Origin: Viola odorata
Lineage: Eukaryota > Streptophyta > Magnoliopsida > Malpighiales > Violaceae
Direction: 5' to 3'
Assembly (NCBI GenBank): GCA_963691705.1
Contig: OY829546.1
Coordinates: 32,706,040-32,770,039, forward strand
Length of the DNA: 64,000 bases
In this document: in pieces, positions 1-10,608 of the stretch
Position numbering within the stretch: the stretch's first letter is position 1
Layout of the letters: the number at the start of each line of letters is the position of its first letter
Position numbers and translations under genes: made by a program
Notes under the pieces: model-generated
What the model was told of the DNA's origin: nothing
Seen by the model: only the letters and a program-made list of their open reading frames with translations
The model's database searches: none

Positions 1-403
1 CAAGAATTAGCAGGCGCAGGAGTTTTCTTAGTTGGACCAAACGGCCTGGAGATGCGATACGCCATCAGAATCCTGCAGCCTCAGAAATGCTATCGGAGGA
101 TACAGTGGTAAAGCTACTTGAATGCAGCTGATGAAAAGCAAACGGGGGATACAACGCGAAACTACCTCGTCTGAAAAAAAAAAAAAAAAAAAAAGGGGGG
201 GGAATATTATATATCTATGGAAACCTGACGGCAAACGTCCTATGCGGACAACCGATTAAACGGTATTATTAAGAAAAGTAGATAAGGAACTTCTATCCAA
301 AAAAGAGTGGATTAACCAAGTCAAAGCCGACATCGTTTAAAAGTACAAAATATGGACGGGCCCGTCAGCCACAAAAATTTAAAGCATCTAAACGATAAGA
401 AGT

Positions 404-2676
404 CTAAGGATTGGGCGGCGCGTCGACCCCTCCATGCTGAGCAGCCTTCCACTGGTAGAAACCGCTATCAGTAACGGTTGAGGCTCTCTTGTCAAAATAC
501 ACAGAGAGATCGTGAATGCGGAGCTCCTCAACTCCATAGTGATGCATCACAACTTCCGACATGATTCCCCCGCCCTGCTCCAAGTACCAACGATTCTTCT
601 CAGCGTTAAGGGAGAAATCGGCAGATAGCTCAGCGTTTCTCTGCCTCTCCAGACGCAGATTATTCTCCTCCTGAGAAAGGCGTATGGCCAGATCGGCACT
701 TTTTCGCTTCTCCTCTTCCAGAGCCAACTTAGCGGTCTCCAGCTCTTGCTTAGCAGCGGTAGCCTCTCCCCGGGCAGCCTCCATACCTTCGTTGGCAGCA
801 TTGAGGGCATTTTCAAGACGTTGTCGCTCTTCCAGCAGCCTGTTTATCTCTCCTTGCCCATTAGCTACAACTCTGGCATTCTCCTCATCCATATAGTGAA
901 GATGGCAAAGCATAGAAAGCGCCTGAGAGCGAAGGAAATTTATGCGCTCCTGCTCGCTCCGAGCCACAAAGGCATCCCTCTCTCTCGGAAGGGACAAAAT
1001 CTCTGCCATCAGATAAGTGGTAGAGGAAAGCACGGTGCCTGCAGAATATTGTCCCTAAAGGAGCGTAAGCTGATGTGGTGAGTTGGCAGGAGAGGAGGCT
1101 CGTACTGAGAGATACCAGCCATCAAGACAGGGGCGGGGCCACCCCTCGCGATAGTTGGATGAGGCATTGGAACAAAGAACAACGCAGCAGGAGAAGCAGG
1201 CCGGCTGGTGGAACCTTCCACGTTAGGCGTTGAGACCTCATTTCCTCCAGGCACCTCAAGATTAAGGATACCGGAATCATAGCCCGTTGGGGTGTGAGCA
1301 GAATGGACTGGAGAACCAGGAGGCACATGGGGCTGACCGCCAAAATCAACATGTTCAGATTGATCAGCAGACGCGCCCTCGCCCTCAAGGACACTCGAAG
1401 TACGGTTGGCGGCCGAGGAAGAAGGGTTATTCTGAAGCTCATAGCGAGCCTTCTTCTGACGCTCGCGAAGGACATCTGCGATAGCCATATCTCCCTGGGA
1501 GGTGGAGGGGGCAGAAGCAGCAATGACTTCCTAAATAACGCAGAACGTGATAAGGAAATCGTGCAAAAAGAAAAACAAAGTTTTAAAAAGAAGAAAAATG
1601 CACACCTGAGTGGTTGAGGCTACAAGAGGAATTCCAACAGGAATCAGATCAACCGTAGCCTCTGAAGAAACAACAATTTGGGGCGAAACGGGTTGAGCAG
1701 CGCGTGCTTTCCTAGGCCTTTTTCTTTCTTACAACCCGAGTGCCCATAACGTTAGCGGTAGCAGTGGCTTCCCCTTCCTCGACGTTAGCAGCAGCGGCAA
1801 CAGAAGCCCTAGCTTCAGCTGCAGCCTTCTTTTTCGCCTCCTGTTTCCTTCTCCTCCGGAAATACTCGGGCTCCCAACCAGGCGGAGGCACTGCACAGTT
1901 ACAAAACGTTAGCGTTAGTACTTCTTGACAACGCAAAGGAAAAAGGTCAAACGCTCACCCTTCTTGCACCGTTCCACGGGCAACCCGTTGGCCACTTTTC
2001 GGGCATCAACATTAAAGTCAAATTGAAGCAGTGTCTTCAACCAGCCATCCTCCAGGTCAGAAAGGGGTTTCCGATGACCCCAAGCCCCATCTTTAATCAT
2101 TTCATTGAAGCCAGCCCTCCACAACGGCTCAGGTAGATCAACAATAAAAAATTCCTCTTTCCAGTGAGGAATAGAAGACTCAATGCCCATAAGCTTCCAG
2201 GTAAAGGGCTTCAAAGAGCCGTCTTCATAGCGAGGCGATATCGATATCACCCCTTTACGGGAATACAACTGGAAAATGTCATGAAGCAATGCTAAAGTGG
2301 CAGATTCTATTCCCTTGAAATGGCACAGTGCGGCAAAAGCACTAACAACGCAAATCGCGTTAGGACTCAACTGAGCCGGAGCCAAATCAGAATCAGCCAA
2401 CAATAATTTTACGAGCGGGTCAAGAGGGAGATGAAACCCATGATCGAAGAGCTTAGCATACAGCATTCTACTATTTCTGGGCAAAATGTTGTTCAGTCGA
2501 AGCGACTCAGAAGCGGGATGCACAGTATATTCCTTGGGAAATAGTGCAGTAAACCCAGCAAGTCTACGGTTAACTAAGGGCAGAGTGAACAGAGAAGTGG
2601 GGGTAGTATCAATTACTTCTTCCCCAGAGGACCTTTGAGGGTCTCCCTCTTCAGAGGATTTCTTAGTTCTAGCCAT
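404..2676 (-). pseudogene. Antisense accessory gene 1 of a Tat-type retrotransposon (PF04195-like), frameshifted
   Basis: The first exon (about 2676-1959) resembles the plant 'putative gypsy type transposon' domain (PF04195): a pattern of LYAKLFDHGFHLPLDPLVKLL, then LSPNA, then a W-rich FFIVDLPEPLW stretch. The start is the ATG at 2676 (MARTKK). A GT donor at 1958 pairs with an AG before 1890. Further coding follows at 1890-1712, about 1710-1610 and about 1530-1009. A C-terminal long coiled coil rich in E, K, R and A runs from 1033 to 404. Two frame breaks are visible: an extra base in an A-run near 1725, and a switch of frame near 1040, so I call it a pseudogene. Such antisense extra ORFs between pol and the 3' LTR are known in Tat-lineage Ty3/gypsy elements. 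Their function is unknown. The link to the LTR at 7473 is inference from order and orientation. Confidence 0.65.
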
Positions 2677-3299
2677 GGCTAACAAGGAAGAAGTAGAGAG
2701 AAAAGAAAAAGGACGTGTACCTTGTACCTTCGTGAAGAGAACACGAGGAGTCTCGAACCAGAAAGAGAGAGCGGCGCGAATTATTTATCCAAAGACGCAA
2801 TGGCGTATAAGGGAAAAGATGGAAAAAGAAAAAGGGGGTAGAAGAAATAATAGATATAACCCTGAAAGGACACGACCAGTCAGCGGCAGACACGTGGCGA
2901 AGTAGCGCGTCATAAAGTAAGGCACGCGCCAGAAGGTGCAAATTTGAAACAAGGACAAAACGCTTCTGCATTCGCACCTCCCTAGGAGACGCCTGCTCCA
3001 AACGCCTCTCTGTGGAAGGACACGTGTCTTCTTTCATCATTACCCTTCAAGTCACATTAAATGAGGGACTAGGGGATTGATTAAAAAACATAAAAAGCAG
3101 CGCTGGCCTTGCCAAACAGTGCAAAGAAGATAAGAAAGGAATAACGGTAATATCACGATGAATCATACAATACGACAAAGGTTACAAAGCGTCAGCATTA
3201 TTACAAGAGAAATAATGTCCGAATGGTTTTCAAGAAATAACAAAAGAAAAGAGACAACAGCAAGAAAAACAAGGAAAGGCCCAGGCACCATCGCTAGCG
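2677..3299. other. Spacer between the two antisense accessory genes
   Basis: No coding sequence was recognised here. It lies upstream of accessory gene 1 and downstream of accessory gene 2, so it should contain the minus-strand promoter of gene 1 and the terminator of gene 2. It is A/G-rich on the plus strand. I could not assign a convincing TATA box. Confidence 0.4.
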
Positions 3300-5428
3300 T
3301 TAGGTTCTCTCCCCCGAGGGGCCAGAAGGACCGTTGTCACCTTTGCTAATCTCACCCATCACGATAGATATGTAATCAGCTACCTGGGCCGGATCCGAAG
3401 GGTTACCTTTGAAACGGGCCGCAAATCCAGAAACGAAGGCCTCAAGAACCCTCTTCCTCCATAACTCTTCCTTTAATGGCGCCCTAGCAGACTCCTCATC
3501 TCGAGCAAGTATCTCTTCGCGGAGAAAGAGATTTTTCTTCTTTTCTAGCGCCAATTCTGCCTCCAGAACCTCTATCTTAGCTTTCCCGATAGACTTTTAT
3601 CTGTTCAATTCTGTTTAAGACGATTCACAGAGACGCGTCAGCAACCTAGAGTGTTCCACCGCCTTTTCAAGCTGCACCCTCGCAACACAAAATGCGCTGG
3701 AAAAATTATGTGACTCGCGATCGTGAATTTTGAATTGATAATTCAGATGGCGGAAGAAGTCCAGAGAATCATTCAGAACATGGCGAAAGCGTGCCGAGGG
3801 AGGGAGTTGAAGAAATTCCTCTTTCTCTTTTTTGGAGCCCAGCATCTCTCCTATCAAGGGTGCAGTAAACTCATCTCGAGAAAAAGGTTGGGGAACCCCG
3901 ACAGCGCGAAGGGCATCAAAGTAAAACCCTGCAAGATTCATACGGTAGGCCGGGACCCCGTCAGGACCGCCATAGGCAAGATTGATCGATGGAGGTGGAG
4001 AAGAGCCCTGGGAAAAAGTACTCTTGATAGGACTAAAAAACAGCTGTGGAGTAACCCTAGGCGGTAGCTCAGTAGTCGAATTCGCAACAGGAGGCGTGAC
4101 CACTACGTCAGGAATACAATGAGCAATCGGAGAATCGGGAGCGTCAGATATGGGAGGAGGACATTCCATCGGTAGGGCCTCTCCCTCAGGAGAACAAGTT
4201 TTTTCCAACGCCTCAGCGACTTCCATTGGCTGAGAGGCGCCTGCCTCAGACGAAACAGCAGGCGTAGAAACAGTTGCCACATCCGCAGGAGATGTCCCGG
4301 TAGCTTGTCCACTAGTGGCAACTCGAAGTTTTTTCCGACGCTGGGAAGCAGCAAGGGAAGAAGCGTGGCAAAGGTTTGACTTAACGTCCGCATCCTCGTC
4401 ATCGCTAGCAACCGCCCTTGTTGCGGTCTGAGAAGGTTCTGCCCTCTTGCGGTGATCCGGTAGCTAATTTTCCACAAAGCGAGAAGCTCGCACAGAGCTA
4501 ACGGGCCTTCGCCCTCCCCGCGGAACCGTCTTAATCCTCCTCCTCGGGGGTCGAACGTTTTCCCGATTAGAACCCTCGGCCGAAGGCGAGGCCGGTAAAG
4601 TTTGAAGTGGCGTTACGTTCAGAGGAATACCAGCGTCACCTGGGAATCAACCGTTAGCTTCCTATAGCAAACAAAGCGTGCGATGACCAAAGCAAAGAAA
4701 GTGTGGAAAGAAATAGGCTCACCCATAACGCACTCTTCCAGAGGTTTGAACAGAGCAAAGGCGCGAATGCGGTAGTGAGTATTCTCGTCTAACAAAGCGT
4801 TAGCCTGGTCCAACTCAGTTCTGGACAATATCGCGGGATTCGTCCAAACGGGACCTATCAGTTCCTGATTGAAATTAATACGCCACAAACGTGACGGTAG
4901 CTCCAGAATAAAGAAACTGTTTTTCCAATCAGCTACACCTTTCTTGAAGCCGTGGAAACGTTGCCAAAACGACTGCACGAGCGCATTATCCCACCGGGGA
5001 GTAATCTCGATTAAACAATTATGGCAAATCATGCTAAAGAATTTGCGAAACAAATTGATAGATGGGGTAAAAATGTTCTTCAACTCGCAAGCGCGAAGAA
5101 AAGCATAAACCGCACACCAGGAGGAAGGAGTTATCTAGGCAGGATTAAGGTTGTACTCTCACAGCAGAGTTAGCATCGACTCATGAACGGGAAAGCGGAA
5201 ACCATAAAGGAACATCTTAAAGTAAAAAAGCCTATTGTGGCCCCACGCTGGATTATGAAGCCGCATATCACTTCCAGGGATAGAAGGCTCATGCCCAGGA
5301 GGAAAGGTAATACCATGTTCCTCCAATTCGGCTTTCAGAACCACGTCGCATGTAAAAATGCTCGGTGATTGGGCGACCTCTGGATCCATGGGCCTAGAGA
5401 TAATCTGGCGAGGTCTATTCCTAGCCAT
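3300..5428 (-). pseudogene. Antisense accessory gene 2 (PF04195-like paralogue), interrupted
   Basis: This is a second, diverged gene of the same family as the one at 404-2676. Exon 1 runs from the ATG at 5428 (MARNRPRQ) to about 5163 and carries the FKMFLYGFRFPVHESMLTL block. Exon 2 (about 5135-4723) carries an ITPSSW block and the FFILELPSRLW block typical of PF04195. Exon 3 starts near 4632 and holds a low-complexity P/S/E-rich region followed by a helical, charged C-terminus ending at 3300. Splice donors GT at 5162 and 4722 fit. An in-frame TAG near 4463 and stops just downstream of 3615 break the C-terminal part, so it is probably non-functional. The exon layout parallels accessory gene 1, which suggests tandem duplication or an element with two paralogous antisense genes. 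Confidence 0.6.
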
Positions 5429-5938
5429 AGCAAACCAACAAAAAAGGAAATTTGAGAAGGGTCGAATTGATACCTTAAAGGAGAAGAATTGCAGAGAAAT
5501 CGGTGGACAGTGGCGAGCGGCCGAAAAGGTATTCGGAGAAGAAGACGAAGGAAGACAAAAAGGAAAAATTCGAAGTGAGGGCAAAAGTTTTGAGAAAACG
5601 GAGAATGGCCCTTCTTAAAGGATAAAAATGCCACCGCATTAATTGAGTTACCAATCGGGCGAAGACGCGTGTAAAAGAAGTTGGTCACGTGGAAGCGCAT
5701 TAAAGAAATTTGAAAAAAGAGAAGTTATTCGTTGGGACTCCCCAAAAGGGCAACAGAGTTGACCTAGTCAGAGTAACCACGAAACGGTTGCCTCGCCAAG
5801 AAAAATAACCGCTCACGTTAGCTATCAACAAGGCCGGAAGGCTAACGGAAAAGTAAGGACAAAAGAAAAAGACAGAAAGGTATTATTTCATTCATAAAGA
5901 TGTCAAACGACATTTACAATAGGCCTAGCGCAAAGGCG

Positions 5939-6391
5939 CTAATCCTCATCGGCCCGGCTCATATCGTAGCAATAATCATAGTCCTCCGGGGACGACGGTA
6001 GTCCTCTCTTGTAAGAGAAAAAATAGTCGGCTGGTTTCGGCGCAAGCTTTGTCGCGTGGACCACCATTTCTTCATAACGAGTGCGGGAGCTCTCCCCGAT
6101 GGTAGAAGCAATTGGCCTCAGAACAGTGCTCGGAGCCGGCACCTCTTTCTCCAAAGAAGGAGGAGGGGCAGACGTTGCCGTTTCATCATCTTTTGATAGT
6201 GCCGCGTAGTGGGGCGTAAAATCAGCAAAGAAGGACTCAAAGGTCTGTTTCTTCACCTTCACCGGTTTCTTGCGACGCTGGTGCCTAATCAGGCGTTTGG
6301 AAGGCCTCCACGGTGGCGACGGCGGAGGATTGTCCGAATCCGGCGAAGTCGGAGGAGTCGGCCGAGACTCACGTTCATAAAAATCTGCCAT
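5939..6391 (-). CDS. Small antisense accessory ORF, proline/serine-rich, 150 aa
   Basis: An open frame runs from the ATG at 6391 (MADFYERES) to a stop at 5939. The first 40 residues are rich in P, S and D. A basic patch (RHQRRKKPVKVKK) follows near residues 38-50 and could serve nuclear localisation. The C-terminus is acidic and tyrosine-rich. No known domain was recognised. It lies in the same orientation as the two PF04195-like genes, upstream of them on the minus strand, and looks like part of the same accessory cassette. It has no internal stop, unlike its neighbours. A longer frame to 6451 needs a start upstream of MADFYE, which I consider less likely. Function unknown. Confidence 0.4.
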   Translation of the reverse strand: MADFYERESRPTPPTSPDSDNPPPSPPWRPSKRLIRHQRRKKPVKVKKQTFESFFADFTPHYAALSKDDETATSAPPPSLEKEVPAPSTVLRPIASTIGESSRTRYEEMVVHATKLAPKPADYFFSYKRGLPSSPEDYDYCYDMSRADED

Positions 6392-6893
6392 GTGACCTGC
6401 AAAAGCAAAAGAGAAGGAAAAGGATGAAGATGAACAGGAAAGGGAAAGCAAACCCCCTTATATAGCCGAGTAAGCACTTCGATCCTCGCGCAGATCCCTG
6501 AAAAATCAATTAAGACGCTTGGGAAAAATAACCGTAATTGCAGAATCTGATCCGCCATAGGCACATCTGCTCGTTGAACGCGCCAATCAAAGGGCACCAA
6601 ATAACCGCCCAACCACCTGCCACTAAAAAGACGACCCTGCAACAGTCAAGACAGATCATTCATTGCTAATTCCCGGAACACGACCACTGCAGTACAATGT
6701 CCCGAGGAAGACCCATTTTCAGTTGGGCTCATGACAAATATTCCCAACCAATGTAGCAAGCAACCAAGCAAGAAAAAAAAAAGAGACTTGGGAAAAAGCA
6801 GAAACAACTATTTATTTATGGCCAGGCGGCCTTAGCGTTCAAATATGTACAGGAAACATAAGAAAAAACAACGAGAAGAAGCAAAGCCAGCGG

Positions 6894-7277
6894 TCAGATA
6901 TTGGACCCAGCATCATCTTCCCCTGGCACAACGGGAACCTCCCTTAAAGCGTCAGCGATGGAGGTCAATTCGGCAGAGCAGGCTCTCATGCCCTTTAGGC
7001 AGCAGGCCAGCAGATCTTTCCTCTGCTACAGCATCGAGGCCACCACATCAAGGTGAGCAGTGATAGTGGCCAGTTTTGCCAGACTCTCTAGGGGACTAAA
7101 ATCCTCCAGAGTTATTCCCAGCTGTCTAGACAGAATAGGGGTTAGCACCCCCTGCAACTCCAAGACATCCTCGGAGGTCTTGGTGATCATCCTCTCCAGG
7201 AAGCCGATGTCACCCTCAGTAAGATTTTTTAGGGTCAGAGTTTTAGAGATCAGGAAATTGCGAGTCAGATCATCCAT
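6894..7277 (-). pseudogene. Small antisense helical ORF (127 codons) with one premature stop
   Basis: The ATG at 7277 (MDDLTRNFL) opens a frame predicted to be mostly helical and leucine-rich. A TAG at about 7028-7026 interrupts it after 83 residues. The same frame then stays open for a further 43 codons to a TGA at 6896-6894. This suggests a once longer protein of about 127 residues with one nonsense mutation. No family was recognised. It is the first gene, reading leftwards, of the antisense cassette that sits next to the LTR at 7473. Confidence 0.4.
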
Positions 7278-7472
7278 GGCGAAATATGAAAAGAAAGGAC
7301 GTGAAAATGCGAAGAAACTAGCGCAGAGAAACCTCTGATTTATAGATCCTGACAAAAAAACCGTCAGGACCACCTTCTGATGCAGAACCGCCCCGGTATT
7401 TAGAGGGACTCACCATAAGAGAAGGAACGTTAGCCCTTGGTAAACACTCGGGCTCATTTTCAGTTGGGCTTA

Positions 7473-8044
7473 TGATAACAATTCACCTAAAAGCAGGGGT
7501 ACTTTCGTCTATCACCTAGTGGGAAAGGACATAGCTACTATTTCACACCGCTGCGGTAGGGACAAGGATTGCTGCCTTCCCCAAAGGCTAACGCTATGAG
7601 GGCTACCGATGCCCTACCGGCTCCTCTTACGGACCTCTTGGATGGCTCAAGGAGTTATCTCACCCCCAAGGGAAACCACGCGTCAGGAAGAACACTCCGG
7701 CCACTATCCTACCGTGGCAATATCTACCTATACACCTACCACCAAGGTAGCGTGTCACGATAAGGGCGAACCACAGACCCTAACGCGAGCGATAGCTCCA
7801 TACTCGTTTACACGGGCGGGAACGCCCCAGTCTTCTATAAATACCTCCCCCACAAAGGAGGCAGGTAAGCATACTTGACTGGCCTAAACTCTGCCAAATT
7901 CAGTACACATACTGACTTAAGCATCAGAGTGTTTCCGCCGAAGACCCCCTCCGGCGCATTGCAGGTACCGCGGATCGTCGTGCGCACTGATCAGAGAGGA
8001 GCCGTTCCACCATACACCCTTCGGCAGAAGACTAATTCTTATCA
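7473..8044 (+). repeat. Tat-family LTR, probably the 3' LTR of the element to its left
   Basis: It starts TGATAACA and ends CTTATCA, giving 6-bp inverted ends TGATAA/TTATCA. A TATA box TATAAATA lies at 7836-7843. The downstream part matches the LTRs at 15487-15975 (minus) and 22166-22751 (plus), including the motif GACTTAAGCATCAGAGTGTT and a GC-rich hairpin at 7936-7956. The 5-bp flanks GCTTA and GATCG do not match, so it is not a clean solo LTR. It is best read as the 3' LTR of the element holding the antisense genes. The sequence just left of it is not an obvious polypurine tract, which weakens this. Confidence 0.7.
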
Positions 8045-8681
8045 GATCGTATCACAATTTGAGGCCCGGATGAATATGGAAGGAGCTAAACTCAACTTAA
8101 CAAATATTCATCATCAAAGCTCTTGAGAAATGTACAAGAACAACCTATTTATACTAGGTTACAAAAATTGGGCATTTAATTATAAGTTTGCCCTTAAAAT
8201 ACTGCACAAAATGAAGTTCATGTCTATTTTACGAAAACAACAGGGGCTTGGCGTCATGACACCAACAAGAAACAGCGTCTCGTGCCAATCTCACATTTTT
8301 GAACTTTGCTATAGTAACTTCCGGTATGAATAGTAACTTTCGAAAATTAGCCCCTGCACTCCATTTGATTGAATGATTTGACACCTTTCTTCTTTTTTTG
8401 CGTTTAAAAGGTACCTGTACTCAAAAGGAATGTCACATTTGGTACCTCTCCCTCACGTTGTGCATCACTTATTGTAACTGTCCTACGTGGTATGACACGT
8501 CGGATGCCACGTGGTATGTTGCTGATGTGTCATGCCACATCGTCAAACTCGATCCAAATTTATTTTAAACGGGTTGCTCAAACGGATTTGTTTTAAACGG
8601 GTCCCGTTTCATGCCACTCCTCTTCTCCCCAACCTCTCTCGCTCCTCCTCTACCCTCACTCTTCCTCCTAAATCTCACCTT

Positions 8682-10073
8682 TGTTAGCCCAAGGGGTATT
8701 CGAACCTATTTTGATGATGTATAACACACAAATTAATTAGTCTACTAATTCAATTTTAAGTGAGAATGTATTTTCAGTTTGCGATCAAGACTTTAAGAAA
8801 GCAACAATTCATCAAATCGCAAGCGTGAAGATCAAGTGTTTTTTAGCTTATTCTTGTAAGTATGATTTCACTCTAACACTTGATTTATGTTCTAGTACCT
8901 CAAGAATTTAGTGTCAAAAGGTTTTGGGTCAAAACAAGTTTTGAAAAATGTTTTAAGGATTTCAAATCAGACCTTAAACGTGAATCACGGTTATGGTCAA
9001 ACGTGAATCACGGTTTGCAATTTCAGCTAACCGTGATCACGGTAAGCCTTACCGTGAATCACGGTTAAGGATATCAAACACCATTTTACATCCGAAGGTA
9101 GCGTGAATCACGTTAAGGGTGTTAACGTGATCACGGTTAAGCAACCGTGATCACGGTAAGACCTAACCGTGAATCACGTCAGTCTGCAACGGCTAGTTTT
9201 TCAAAAGCTGAAGGAGCTCGTCCTAACCGTGAATCACGGTTGTTCCTAACCGTGATCACGGTTAGAAGTAGACAAGTTCCAACAGCTATTTTTTCCACTT
9301 AAAATGGCTAAATTTGTGTCCATACCTTCTTGTCCGATTCTTCCTCTATCAAAGACTATAAATACTCATCCTAGATGAGTAGAACAAAAAAAAGAACAAG
9401 AGAAAAACTTAAGAAACCTTCAAACACATTTTTACATTTTACAAGCTCACTCAAATCAGATTTTCACAAAGCAAGTGTTCTAAAAAACGATTTTATCCAT
9501 CTTGCTTCATCTTGTCAAGCTTGTCTTCTGGGTTCTTCTTGAGGTAACTTTGAATATTTATTGGTGTTGGTTTGGAATCATATATTCATATATTTTGTAC
9601 ACCAATTTGTTTGTTGCATTTTGATACAATTCCATTGTTAAGGTTTGAAAAGTGTACCTAACACTTTTGGGTTAAGGGTAGTGTTCTCATCCCATTGAAA
9701 GAGAACTTAGGTTTGTGGTTGAGCCCTTGAAAAGCCATAGGTTATAGTTGTGCCTTGAAAAACTATTGGTAGGTTGTTAGTGAGCCTTGGAAAACTAATT
9801 GTAAGGTTGTTGGTGAGCCCCGGAAAACCAAATTGTAAGGTTGTTGAGCTGAACCCGTAAAAGCTCTAGTGAATAGCAAGGATTGCATTCAGAAATCCTA
9901 AGAGGAGGACTCTTAGGTAGTGGAGTACAATTCAGTTATGAATTGGAACCACTATACATCTTGTGTTGTGCCTTCCTTCCTTCCCTTGTGTGCAGAAAGT
10001 TTGAAGATTAAAAAGGGATTTAAAAGGGACTATTCACCCCCCCCCCCCCTCTACTCCATATATTGATTTATCA
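8682..10073 (+). repeat. Solo LTR of a Copia SIRE-like retrotransposon, TSD ACCTT
   Basis: It starts TGTTAGCCCAAG and ends TTTATCA, with the target duplication ACCTT at 8677-8681 and 10074-10078. The C-rich segment TATTCACCCC followed by a C run near its 3' end is characteristic of SIRE/Maximus-type Copia LTRs. A TATA box (CTATAAATAC) lies at 9356-9365. The 3' half is G/T-rich. No internal region is present, so it arose by LTR-LTR recombination. It lies inside the Mutator-like element, so it is younger than that element. Confidence 0.85.
8977..9263. promoter_or_regulatory. Array of about ten GTGATCAC-type palindromes in a SIRE-like LTR U3
   Basis: Ten close copies of ACCGTGATCACGGT or the one-base-longer ACCGTGAATCACGGT lie within 290 bp. 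They begin near 8977, 9000, 9029, 9050, 9100, 9124, 9143, 9165, 9226 and 9248. The even-length form is a perfect palindrome. The array ends about 95 bp upstream of the TATA box at 9356. Position and dyad symmetry suggest binding sites for a dimeric transcription factor in the LTR promoter. This is inference. Confidence 0.55.
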
Positions 10074-10078
10074 ACCTT

Positions 10079-10392
10079 TTATGTTCTCCGCCCCAAATTA
10101 TCCACAATTACACTTTCCTTCAAGTTGGGTCACCACAGTTTCACTGTTCTAGCTACGGATTCTGCTCTCCCCGACAGCAACCTCAACTTTTCTGATGTTT
10201 CCTTCAGTTGGGATGATGTCGAGGAGATTCAAGAAGAAGAAGGAGGGTCCCAAGAATTAGAGGACAAGGATTTTTTGAGTTTGCTAGGCTATGGTCTCTG
10301 GAATTATATTGATCGGTTTCCAGTCATTTGTTGAGTTTGTAGTTCTATAACATTAGCTTCCTACCCGTTTGAGGAACCTGTTTCTGTGACTT
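10079..10392 (+). other. Interior of the Mutator-like element, possible captured host fragment
   Basis: This is the part of the element between the SIRE-like solo LTR and the right TIR. It includes an open stretch at 10125-10334 with an acidic, D/E-rich coding pattern (EEIQEEEGG) and ends before the TIR. With 8572-8681 it forms the original filling of about 0.4 kb. I do not recognise the protein. Capture of a host exon is possible but not shown. Confidence 0.3.
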
Positions 10393-10608
10393 GTTTAAAA
10401 TAAATCAGGATTGAGTTTGACGATGTGGCATGACACGTCAGCAACATACCACGTGGCATCCAACGTGTCATGTTACGTAGGATAGTTAACGACACATGAT
10501 GCACAACGTGAGGGGGAGGTACCAAATGCGACATTCCTTTTGAGTGCTGGTACGTTTTAAACTCAAAAAAGAGGAGAGGTGCCAAATCAGTCAATCAAAT
10601 AGAGTGCA

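Larger units (their letters stand above)
8355..10608. mobile_element. Mutator-like non-autonomous element with long terminal inverted repeats
   Basis: The left end (8355-8571) and right end (10393-10608) are inverted copies of each other over about 217 bp. Shared blocks include ACTCAAAAGGAATGTC, CTCACGTTGTGCATCA and CATGCCACATCGTCAAACTC, with scattered mismatches. TIRs this long with non-coding or host-derived filling are typical of Mutator-like elements. No 9-bp target duplication was found at my boundaries (ATTAGCCCC against AGTGTCAAC), so the exact ends are uncertain. No transposase is present. A SIRE-like solo LTR has inserted inside it. Confidence 0.65.

Noticed and set aside
28..234. 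68-codon frame on the minus strand crossing an A/G homopolymer run
   Set aside because: Low complexity (Phe run from a poly-A tract) and overlaps no conserved pattern.
7569..8126. Several plus-strand frames of 64-89 codons
   Set aside because: They lie inside the Tat-family LTR and match non-coding U3/R/U5 sequence of two other copies.
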